A stretch of 5,673 nt of DNA from Candidatus Egaibacter danicus (GTDB lineage: Bacteria; Pseudomonadota; Gammaproteobacteria; Burkholderiales; Burkholderiaceae): positions 1 through 5,673 of the forward strand of contig JAABRC010000145.1 in assembly GCA_011391115.1 (NCBI GenBank). The letters are read 5' to 3'. Position 1 is the first letter of the stretch; each line of letters begins with the position of its first letter. Below are positions 1 to 5,673 of this stretch, in pieces. Below the pieces are notes generated by a model. That model made no database searches. It was not told where the DNA came from and saw only the letters and a list, made by a program, of their open reading frames with translations. The translations under genes and the position numbers were made by a program.

Positions 1-506
1 AGGAGAGCCTGCGCCAGCGCGTGGCCTTGCTCAAGGGCGTCACCGTGGCCGACATGGAGCGCATTTACCAGAACCATCTGCAGCTCAACCCTGGCGCAAC
101 CGAGCTGGTGAGCGCCTGCCAGCGGGCCGGGCTCAAGGTGTTGCTGGTGTCGGGTGGCTTTACTTTCTTTGCCGACCGCATTCGCGACCGGCTGGGCATC
201 GACTACACCCGCGCCAATGTGCTGGAGCTGGACCAGGGTGTGCTGACCGGGCGCATGGTGCACCAGCCCTGGGGCGATATTTGTGACGGTGCCGAAAAGC
301 GCAGCATGGTGCTGCAAATGTGCGACACCCTGGGCATCAACCCCAAACAGACCATCGCCGTGGGGGACGGCGCCAACGACCTGCCCATGATGAGCGTGGC
401 GGGCCTATCGGTGGCTTTTCATGCCAAACCAGCGGTGCGTGAGTTTGCCAACGTGTCGATCGAATCCGGCGGGCTGGACCGGCTGCTTGCACTGTTTCAG
501 GACTGA
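1..506 (+). CDS. serB: Phosphoserine phosphatase SerB, C-terminal part (5' end outside window)
   Basis: SerB is a cytoplasmic HAD-superfamily phosphatase that removes phosphate from O-phosphoserine, the last step of serine synthesis. The reading frame is open from base 3 and begins with ESLRQRVALLKG, which matches the interior of SerB, so the GTG at 21 is not the start. HAD motif II is visible as VSGGFTFF (Ser-Gly-Gly codons at 150-158). A likely motif III lysine lies in AEKRS (297-299), and motif IV is GDGANDLPMM with its two aspartates (from base 363). A typical C-terminal FHAKPAVRE segment follows. Motif I (DxDxS), which carries the nucleophile, lies upstream of the window and cannot be checked. 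The stop is TGA at 504-506, eight bases before gspA, so the two are probably co-transcribed. Identity is very secure. The link to the secretion genes is probably only positional. Confidence 0.95.
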   Translation, partial: ESLRQRVALLKGVTVADMERIYQNHLQLNPGATELVSACQRAGLKVLLVSGGFTFFADRIRDRLGIDYTRANVLELDQGVLTGRMVHQPWGDICDGAEKRSMVLQMCDTLGINPKQTIAVGDGANDLPMMSVAGLSVAFHAKPAVREFANVSIESGGLDRLLALFQD

Positions 507-514
507 AAGCTGGC

Positions 515-2203
515 ATGTACGCCGCCCACTTCGGCCTGAGCCAGGACCCGTTTTCAATCGCACCTGACCCGCGCTACCTGTTCATGAGCGAGCGCCACCG
601 CGAGGCCCTGGCGCACCTGCTCTATGGCGTGGCGGGCGGGACGCAGTCCACCGGTGGCACAGGGGGTGGCTTTGTGCTGCTGACCGGCGACATCGGCACC
701 GGCAAGACCACCATTTGCCGCTGCTTTCTGGCGCAGGTGCCGCCCGACTGCCATGTCGCCTACATCTTCAATCCCAAGCTCAGCGTGCCGGAATTGCTGC
801 AGTCGATCTGCGAAGAGTTTCACATCACGCTCGGCCCGGTTGCGTCAGGCACGCCGACAGTCAAGGACTACATTGACGCGCTCAACGCTTTTTTGCTGCA
901 AAGCCACGCCGCCGGGCAAAGCAGCGTGCTCATCATCGACGAAGCGCAAAACTTGTCGCCTGACGTGCTGGAGCAGTTGCGCCTGCTGACCAACCTGGAG
1001 ACCAACGAGCGCAAGCTGCTGCAGATTGTGCTGATCGGCCAGCCTGAGCTGCGCGACATGCTGGCGCGGCCCGAACTGGAACAACTGGCGCAACGCGTGA
1101 TTGCGCGTTTTCACCTCGACGCGCTCTCGATCGCCGAAACCCGCCAGTACATAGCGCATCGCCTGGGCGTGGCGGGCCAAACAGGCGCGCTGCCGTTTGA
1201 TGAAAAAGCCTTGCAGCGTGTTCACCAACTCGCCCGTGGCGTGCCGCGGCGCATCAACCTGCTTTGCGGGCGCGCGCTGCTGGGCGCCTGGGCCAACGGC
1301 CTGCCAAGTGTGAGCCGCGTGGTGGTGGACAAAGCCGCAGCCGAGGTGTTTGGCCCCGAGCCGGTGCACCAGCCCGGTGCCGGGCGCCAACGCATGGGCT
1401 ACGCGCTGGCGGGCCTGGCCTTGCTCGCAGCCTTGGTGCTGCTTGTGCAGCTGAGTTCAGGGAAAACCGAGACCCAGAAGACCGCCAAAACGCGCGCAAC
1501 CCCAGCGCAAGCGGCCGCGCCAAACGTGGCCGCCTCCAACCCGCCCGCCCCGCCTGTGGCCGCTTTGCCTGCTGCCCAAATTGAGGGCTTGCAAACCCTG
1601 TGGCCGCAAATGCCCGCCGACATCGACAGCGCCTGGCGCGAGCTGGCGCCAGACTGGAAGCTGCCAGCCAACAGCACCGACCCCTGCCTGACGGCCGGCA
1701 CCCAAGGCTGGCAGTGTTACCGCGCCAGCAAACTCAGCATGCCGCTGCTGCGCCAGCTCAACCGCCCCGGCATCCTGACGCTGCAAGCGGCCCAGGGCCC
1801 GGCGGTCTATGCCCAACTGCTGGGCCTGTCCGACCAGACGGCCACGCTGCGGCTGGCCGGGCAATTGCACACGGTCAGGCTGATTGAGTTGGCGCAGTTC
1901 TGGCGTGGCGACTTTGCCAGCTACTGGCAGGCGCCAGAGGGTTACCACAGCCGGCTGCAAGACGGCAGCACCGGCCCGGCGGTTGACTGGCTCGCCAACC
2001 GCTTGAACCAGCTTGACGGCGGGCCATCTGCGGGCATTGCCGCCGCCCCGATCGCTCTGGACGCTGATTTGCGCGCACGCGTGCGGGCTTTTCAGCGCAC
2101 CCGCGGCATCACGCCGGACGGCCAGCCCGGCCCCATGACTTTCATGCAGATCGAGAGCGCCACCCAGAGCCAGGCAGCCCGTTTGCTCACCGAACCGCGA
2201 TAA
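515..2203 (+). CDS. gspA: General secretion pathway protein A (ExeA-like AAA+ ATPase with peptidoglycan-binding C-terminus)
   Basis: The 562-residue product has the classic ExeA/GspA layout. The N-terminus MYAAHFGLSQDPFSIAPDPR is a family signature and supports the ATG at 515. An AAA+ ATPase domain follows (about 1-275), with Walker A GDIGTGKTT at 58-66, Walker B VLIIDEAQ at 138-145, a sensor-1-like strand IVLIGQPEL at 171-179, and the arginine pair in ARGVPRRINLL near 240-250. A hydrophobic segment at about 294-313 should cross the inner membrane, followed by an Ala/Pro-rich linker (about 325-355). The periplasmic part includes a region around 380-475 that resembles a degenerate C39-peptidase-like fold, then a peptidoglycan-binding repeat at about 515-546 (RARVRAFQRTRGITPDGQPG). 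In Aeromonas, ExeA and ExeB form a complex that binds peptidoglycan and supports secretin assembly. No strong Shine-Dalgarno is seen, only AGGA and GAAAG upstream of the start. The spacing suggests coupling to serB. Confidence 0.93.
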   Translation: MYAAHFGLSQDPFSIAPDPRYLFMSERHREALAHLLYGVAGGTQSTGGTGGGFVLLTGDIGTGKTTICRCFLAQVPPDCHVAYIFNPKLSVPELLQSICEEFHITLGPVASGTPTVKDYIDALNAFLLQSHAAGQSSVLIIDEAQNLSPDVLEQLRLLTNLETNERKLLQIVLIGQPELRDMLARPELEQLAQRVIARFHLDALSIAETRQYIAHRLGVAGQTGALPFDEKALQRVHQLARGVPRRINLLCGRALLGAWANGLPSVSRVVVDKAAAEVFGPEPVHQPGAGRQRMGYALAGLALLAALVLLVQLSSGKTETQKTAKTRATPAQAAAPNVAASNPPAPPVAALPAAQIEGLQTLWPQMPADIDSAWRELAPDWKLPANSTDPCLTAGTQGWQCYRASKLSMPLLRQLNRPGILTLQAAQGPAVYAQLLGLSDQTATLRLAGQLHTVRLIELAQFWRGDFASYWQAPEGYHSRLQDGSTGPAVDWLANRLNQLDGGPSAGIAAAPIALDADLRARVRAFQRTRGITPDGQPGPMTFMQIESATQSQAARLLTEPR

Positions 2204-2207
2204 GTCC

Positions 2208-2879
2208 ATGTCCTACATTCTTGATGCTCTCAAAAGGGCCGATGCCGAACGTGGCCGTGGCGCGGCGCCGGGTCTGCACGCACACCACCAGATTCCCTCG
2301 GGCAGCCCGGCCGCGCAGCGCGCAGGCAAGCCGCTTTGGCTGGCCGTGGCAGGTAGCGTGTCGCTGTTCTTGCTGGCAGCCGGTTTTTGGTTTTGGCGCG
2401 CACCGGGCCACCCGGCCCCGGTAGCGGAACAAGCGGCAACCCAGCCGCTGCCGACCCCGGTTGCGCCCTCGCAACCCATCGCCACCAGCGCCCCGCCCAC
2501 GATGGCACCGCCAGTGGCGTCGGCACCCGTTCAAGCTGCCGAAGCGCCCAAGGTTCAGGTGCCAGCGATGGCAAAGCCGGCCCTGGCCAAAGTAGCGACA
2601 ACTTCAGCCGCCAAACCAGTCGGGTCAGCCGCGTCAGCCACGGCACCCGTCGCGGCACCGCTGCTGGCTGAACTGCCGCAAGACGTGCGCAGCCAGATTC
2701 CCAAAATCACCATCACCGGCAGCGTTTATTCAGACAGCCCGGCGCAGCGCTTGCTGCTGGTCAATAACCTGGTGCTGGCGCAAGGCGCCCAGCTTGCACC
2801 CGACCTGACCCTGGAAGAAATCCAGCCGCGCAGTTCGGTGTTCAGCTTCAGGGGCACCCGCTTTCGCGTGATGCATTGA
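2208..2879 (+). CDS. gspB: General secretion pathway protein B (ExeB-like)
   Basis: The 223-residue product begins MSYILDALKRADAERGRG, the hallmark cytoplasmic N-terminus of GspB/ExeB proteins. A single transmembrane segment follows at about 43-63 (LWLAVAGSVSLFLLAAGFWFW). A long Ala/Pro-rich linker (about 66-155) would span part of the periplasm. The folded C-terminal domain (about 158-223) contains LPQDVRSQIPKITITGSVYS and ends with SVFSFRGTRFRVMH, typical of the GspB C-terminal family. The protein is an inner-membrane partner of GspA; in Aeromonas the ExeAB complex helps the type II secretin assemble through the cell wall. The ATG lies four bases after the gspA stop with no clear Shine-Dalgarno, so translation is probably coupled to gspA. 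The core gsp genes (gspC onward) are not in the window. This is the last gene of the GC-rich block. Confidence 0.93.
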   Translation: MSYILDALKRADAERGRGAAPGLHAHHQIPSGSPAAQRAGKPLWLAVAGSVSLFLLAAGFWFWRAPGHPAPVAEQAATQPLPTPVAPSQPIATSAPPTMAPPVASAPVQAAEAPKVQVPAMAKPALAKVATTSAAKPVGSAASATAPVAAPLLAELPQDVRSQIPKITITGSVYSDSPAQRLLLVNNLVLAQGAQLAPDLTLEEIQPRSSVFSFRGTRFRVMH

Positions 2880-2895
2880 ACCCTTTCAGGGTTTG
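2877..2895 (+). terminator. Short hairpin over the gspB stop codon (weak terminator candidate)
   Basis: AACCCT (2879-2884) and AGGGTT (2888-2893) form a perfect six-base-pair stem with a three-base TTC loop, and two G-U pairs could extend it to 2877-2895. It overlaps the last bases of the gspB stop codon. No run of T follows (TTTGCAAC), so it is not a standard intrinsic terminator. It could act as an RNA 3'-end stabiliser or a weak terminator, or be chance. Confidence 0.3.
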
Positions 2896-3203
2896 CAACA
2901 GCCGGGTCAGTATTGGGCGTTAGCATGTAAACATGCGCCGCGCCAGACTGGTCGGAATAGAAGGAGATCAGATTTATTGTTGGTCAAGAATGTGCCCACA
3001 AGAGCCATTTGGATTCTCAAACTCATCGACGGCAGGGCAGCGCAACCTGACAATGGCGGATGCCAGCAACCGGGCAGTCCATTTGCATGATTATTGGTGC
3101 CGGTCGTCGATCGTGTCGTCCTGTTATCGGTCACGCTGAACTGGTAATTCATTGCTGCATTCAACGCAAATTCCCACCGCCGAGTCCTCTACAAAGTCGC
3201 TTG
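2880..3203. other. Intergenic stretch between convergent gspB and the Mrr-type gene; no supported gene
   Basis: About 324 bases separate the gspB stop from the stop of the oppositely oriented nuclease gene. Several short frames are open in both directions (for example 2907-3164 on the minus strand and 2893-3090 on the plus strand). None has a recognisable protein motif. A purine-rich AAGGAG lies at 2960-2965, but the TTG-started frame after it (to 3090) shows no family resemblance. No tRNA, integrase, transposase fragment or intrinsic terminator was recognised. The base composition falls across this stretch from the GC-rich gsp block to the A+T-richer right half, so it probably contains the boundary of an inserted segment. 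The hairpin at 2877-2895 and the inverted repeat at 2923-2936 are its only clear structures. Confidence 0.7.
2923..2936. repeat. Perfect inverted repeat GCATGT-AA-ACATGC
   Basis: Two six-base arms that are exact reverse complements flank an AA spacer, giving a 14-base dyad. Weaker GGCG (2916-2919) and CGCC (2941-2944) arms extend the symmetry with short unpaired spacers. The size and near-continuous symmetry would fit a dimeric protein-binding site, or a small cruciform or hairpin near the island edge. No gene on either side has its start next to it, so an operator role is not supported by context. Confidence 0.45.
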
Positions 3204-4982
3204 CTACTTCTCTTGGGCTGCGATCAATTGCTTGGCCTCTCGAAGATCAATCTTCGCTTTGTGGCCGTGCTTTTGAAGCATATGCAAAAGGTTCGCACCA
3301 CTCAGAAGCACCAGCGGTTTCCCTTGAGCAAAACTATACGAGTCTGGACCGTAATCGGATGTGGTCACCAGCACCCCTTTGGTTGCACCTTCGTTCAACA
3401 CTGTCCCGTACAGATCACGAACAGCACTTACGCCCACGGTATTTGTGTACCTCTTCGCCTGAATGACGATCTTCCCCCCGCGAATAGGATCAGGATCAAA
3501 CGCGATGGCATCAACACCTCCATCCCGACTGGCTTGCGTCACACGAACTTCACCGCCGTTTGACGAAAACTCCTTTTCGAATAGTTCGCGAATCAGATGT
3601 TCAAAATCTTCCCAGCCCATCGCAGCCAGATTAACTCCGCTGTCCAGCGAGTCGGCAACTCCATAAGCAGAAACAAACCGTGCATCATCCTTGCGAATGG
3701 TCATGATTGGTGGAATTGGCGAGAGTCCATGTAGTCTGGAGCTTCCGACGCCCTTGAGTGACTTAAAACACGTTTTTGGGTCAACCTGCGCAAGATTGAC
3801 CCCTCTGAATTGCGCAGCCTCAACTCGCAGCGACAAAATGCAGGCTGTTACCACTTTCCCTGTGCCACGATCAATAGAGTTCACAATTCCATTTACCACG
3901 ACCGCATGAATTGCACCAACGGCATCGGAACTAACAATTTCGTGTGCTGTGCGCAAAATGATCTGATATACCACCTCGTCATAGAGTTTTTCCCTGGCCG
4001 TCTCAGTCAGCTTTTGGTCCTCGAAAACCTTGCGAGAGGAAACCCATTTGACTCCCTTGATTTTCGGAAAATCGTCTGGTGCCGGTAATAAGTAATCAAC
4101 GATCAATTGCTTTGATGACGGGTCGTAATCCAGTTCCCACTCTTTCGGACACAAGTCTGGATAGTGCGACTGATACAGCACCAAATCACAGTAATCAACT
4201 ATGGCCGTCGGCTCCAATGCGAGATATGCTGCTTGCTTGGCATCAATCGCCGAGTTGCGAAGCCGTTCTTGGATCTCAAAATCAGCTTTTCTGGTTTCCC
4301 ACATCTTCATCGATTCGGCGTGAATGCTCTTCATTCGTAGTAAGGTAGTTTTGTATTCAAAATGAGTATCTTGATACGCCTCGGTGATACGATCAATGTC
4401 CGATTGCCATTTGGAAACTGCGTCTTCGTATCTCAGCTTAGCTTCTGCAATTTTTTGATCACGGCGAGATGAGATTAGCTTATCAAGTATTGAAAGGGCA
4501 GGCTGAAATTCCCAAGAGACTTGGCTTGGCTTCGTTGGTAACGTGGGGGCCATTGGCTCCGTCGGAGGCGCTGGCATCTTTGGCGGATCTTCACTGAACG
4601 GTAAAAATCTGGCTTTTAACGCATTCCAATTCACTATGGTTGGTTCGTCCAAAGCTGAGACAAGAATAGTTTCAAGTTGCTTGAGATCATTCTGAATTTC
4701 CTGCGTCAGCGCATCGGCTTTATTTCGCTGTCCTTCGTCAAAGGTCATCCATGATTGGGGTGTTCTCCGAACAATCGCAAGCTTTTTTTGCTCAATATTT
4801 TCGAATCGCTGCTCCCAATCGACCCATTGAAGCTTGGTCAACAATCGAGCAAATTCTTCATTTTCACCAGTGTCTCGAATGATTCGATGTTTGCCGAGTC
4901 CCTCATGGCGCATTTCACCGACGTATGTTTTCTTGCCAGCATCGTTCGTCGTGACATCAAATTTGACCTGATAGTTTCCCAT
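3204..4982 (-). CDS. Mrr-type restriction endonuclease with large N-terminal region
   Basis: The 592-residue product ends in an Mrr-like PD-(D/E)xK nuclease domain (about 452-575). The helix MGWEDFEHLIRELFEKEF carries the conserved acidic residue. DGGVDA supplies the catalytic Asp at 491, and KIVIQAKRY supplies Gln508 and Lys510, the Q-x-K variant common in Mrr proteins. A GVLVTTSDYGPDSYSFA strand-turn follows, as in this fold. The N-terminal three quarters look like a family I have seen annotated simply as restriction endonuclease. It comprises a Trp- and charge-rich start, helical and probably coiled-coil stretches (about 82-110 and 172-250), a Pro-rich linker (132-153), and a conserved-looking central domain (about 260-420) with ELDYDPSSKQLIVDYLLP and IILRTAHEIV. 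That central domain has no function I can name. Mrr-type enzymes usually cut methylated or foreign DNA without a partner methylase, which fits the absence of one here. The gene follows the HEPN-like gene after 31 bases and is much lower in G+C than gspAB, suggesting horizontal transfer. Confidence 0.88.
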   Translation of the reverse strand: MGNYQVKFDVTTNDAGKKTYVGEMRHEGLGKHRIIRDTGENEEFARLLTKLQWVDWEQRFENIEQKKLAIVRRTPQSWMTFDEGQRNKADALTQEIQNDLKQLETILVSALDEPTIVNWNALKARFLPFSEDPPKMPAPPTEPMAPTLPTKPSQVSWEFQPALSILDKLISSRRDQKIAEAKLRYEDAVSKWQSDIDRITEAYQDTHFEYKTTLLRMKSIHAESMKMWETRKADFEIQERLRNSAIDAKQAAYLALEPTAIVDYCDLVLYQSHYPDLCPKEWELDYDPSSKQLIVDYLLPAPDDFPKIKGVKWVSSRKVFEDQKLTETAREKLYDEVVYQIILRTAHEIVSSDAVGAIHAVVVNGIVNSIDRGTGKVVTACILSLRVEAAQFRGVNLAQVDPKTCFKSLKGVGSSRLHGLSPIPPIMTIRKDDARFVSAYGVADSLDSGVNLAAMGWEDFEHLIRELFEKEFSSNGGEVRVTQASRDGGVDAIAFDPDPIRGGKIVIQAKRYTNTVGVSAVRDLYGTVLNEGATKGVLVTTSDYGPDSYSFAQGKPLVLLSGANLLHMLQKHGHKAKIDLREAKQLIAAQEK

Positions 4983-4986
4983 TCAT

Positions 4987-4992
4987 CCCCCT
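4987..4992 (-). promoter_or_regulatory. Ribosome binding site of the Mrr-type gene
   Basis: Read on the minus strand, AGGGGG sits four bases before the ATG at 4982-4980, a good Shine-Dalgarno match that supports this start. An overlapping ATG four bases earlier (4986-4984) is out of frame and closes after nine codons. The strong site contrasts with the HEPN-like gene upstream, which lacks one. Confidence 0.65.
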
Positions 4993-5013
4993 GATTTTCT
5001 TGCTTTCTAGTTG

Positions 5014-5556
5014 TTAAGGCACGCGTGTTTCACGTAGCGTTGCCACGAAAAAGTTGTACATGAGATCGATGACGTCCTTCGCGTCAGACTCAAGAATTGA
5101 GGCTGGATGTCGATTCTCCGTTCGGATTCTCACGCCAAGCGCATGTTGATGATCGTCATCCTTGAGGTGTACAAATGGATTACGGCGAAGGCCCAACTTC
5201 TTAGCGCGAGCAAGCCAATCAGATGGGAAAACCTTGTTTTCTGCCGCGATACGGATTGCATTGCTGAATGTTGGACTGCCATTTACATGCCCGAGTCGTT
5301 GAAGTTCTTCCACTACTGTGTGCTCGATAAATGCGACAGCGACTAGAAGCGTAGCGACGTAATGGCCATCCACGAAAATTTCGCGTGCTTCACGGAGTAA
5401 CTGCATGGCTTCGGTTCTCCCCAAAACAGCCAGCCTTCTATTTTCATGCAGCGCTAGCCACTCTATCCTTTCCGCCCGCCCTATTCGTCGCCGAGAATCA
5501 CTATCTTCAAGCACGACCAGCAAGCGTTGCCTGACGATGCACTGTGGATCTTCCAT
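5014..5556 (-). CDS. Small HEPN-like protein, candidate RNase or accessory factor
   Basis: I do not recognise this 180-residue protein as a named family, but its pattern fits a HEPN domain. A helical stretch AREIFVDGHYVATLLVAVAFIEHTVVEELQRLG (written in part: AREIFVDGHYVATLLVAVAF, 57-76, then continuing to 89) is followed by a second helical part and then LGLRRNPFVH (121-130). Arg125-Asn126 and His130 form an R-N-x3-H arrangement, matching the HEPN Rx4-6H motif with a polar residue after the Arg. A final helix (158-175, DAKDVIDLMYNFF) closes the fold. Many HEPN proteins are metal-independent RNases in toxin, abortive-infection and CRISPR systems, while others lack activity. The charged N-terminus (1-50) has no recognised domain. 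The ATG at 5556 is the first possible start, because an in-frame TAA lies at 5565-5563. No clear Shine-Dalgarno precedes it. It probably forms an operon with the Mrr-type gene. No membrane segment or signal peptide is evident. Confidence 0.7.
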   Translation of the reverse strand: MEDPQCIVRQRLLVVLEDSDSRRRIGRAERIEWLALHENRRLAVLGRTEAMQLLREAREIFVDGHYVATLLVAVAFIEHTVVEELQRLGHVNGSPTFSNAIRIAAENKVFPSDWLARAKKLGLRRNPFVHLKDDDHQHALGVRIRTENRHPASILESDAKDVIDLMYNFFVATLRETRVP

Positions 5557-5673
5557 AAATGATTAGCGAATTTCAAACCGAGTATGCCGTCGAGCAGCTA
5601 TAGCCAATGGTGCGGCCCACCTGAATATTGATTCGGCCTAATAAAGTATGAACTTTCCATAAAAGCCGTGATC
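5557..5673 (-). other. Upstream region of the HEPN-Mrr gene pair, likely to hold its promoter
   Basis: This A+T-rich stretch is the only visible leader of the two-gene unit and runs off the window edge. No convincing -35/-10 pair was found. TTGGCT and CATACT lie about 15 bases apart on the minus strand, which is too close and too weak to call. The nine bases TTTATGGAA appear both at the HEPN-like start (5559-5551) and upstream (5663-5655). A 20-codon frame on the minus strand (5660-5598) starts at the upstream copy but looks like chance. Confidence 0.4.

Noticed and set aside
1457..2209. Long minus-strand open frame of 250 residues opposite gspA
   Set aside because: It is a shadow of the GC-rich gspA gene. 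Its translation is low-complexity Gly/Arg/Ala-rich and has no domain, whereas the plus-strand frame has clear motifs.
2916..2936. Possible integron attC-like site (GCGTTAGC next to a dyad)
   Set aside because: The GTTAGCA does not fit the GTTRRRY core, no matching RYYYAAC partner at suitable spacing was found, and no integrase is present.
2893..3139. Short plus-strand frames after gspB, one with AAGGAG at 2960-2965 before a TTG
   Set aside because: The translations (65 and 68 residues) show no recognisable domain, and the region is the composition boundary. Too weak to call a gene.
2907..3164. 85-residue minus-strand frame downstream of the nuclease gene
   Set aside because: No family motif and atypical composition. 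It looks like a chance open frame in intergenic DNA.
3140..3203. Terminator after the Mrr-type gene
   Set aside because: Only very short stems such as GAA/TTC around 3138-3150 were seen, with no T-run on the minus strand. No terminator can be supported.
5598..5660. 20-codon minus-strand frame starting MESSYF upstream of the HEPN-like gene
   Set aside because: Could be a leader peptide, but it has no ribosome binding site and no attenuator-like stems or codon runs.

Overview
The window looks like a junction between a conserved chromosomal segment and an accessory insert. The first half (1 to about 2880) is GC-rich; one counted 60-base line, 2101-2160, is 42/60 G+C. Its codon use and protein content fit a betaproteobacterium, probably Burkholderiales and perhaps Comamonadaceae. 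The second half (about 3100 to 5673) is visibly richer in A+T; line 4441-4500 is 24/60 G+C. The taxonomic call is inferred from protein style and gene content, not from a database match.

The left half holds three tightly packed plus-strand genes. These are the 3' part of serB (phosphoserine phosphatase, start outside the window), gspA (ExeA-type AAA+ ATPase with a transmembrane segment and a peptidoglycan-binding C-terminus) and gspB (ExeB-type inner-membrane partner). The spacings of 8 and 4 bases suggest one transcript with translational coupling. In the ExeAB model, GspA and GspB together help the type II secretion secretin pass or assemble within the peptidoglycan layer. SerB is a serine-biosynthesis enzyme and is probably a positional rather than functional partner.

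From 2880 to 3203 there is no convincing gene. The stretch holds a short hairpin over the gspB stop codon and a 14-base perfect inverted repeat, and it spans the change in base composition.

The right half holds two minus-strand genes transcribed toward gspB. A 180-residue protein with a HEPN-like RNPFVH motif comes first (5556 to 5014). After 31 bases comes a 592-residue protein with a C-terminal Mrr-type PD-(D/E)xK nuclease domain (4982 to 3204). I read this as a compact candidate defence module: a DNA nuclease paired with a possible RNA-acting or helper HEPN protein, with no methyltransferase in view. The Mrr-type protein belongs to a family I recognise. The pairing with this small HEPN-like protein is the most interesting part of the window, and its function is inferred.
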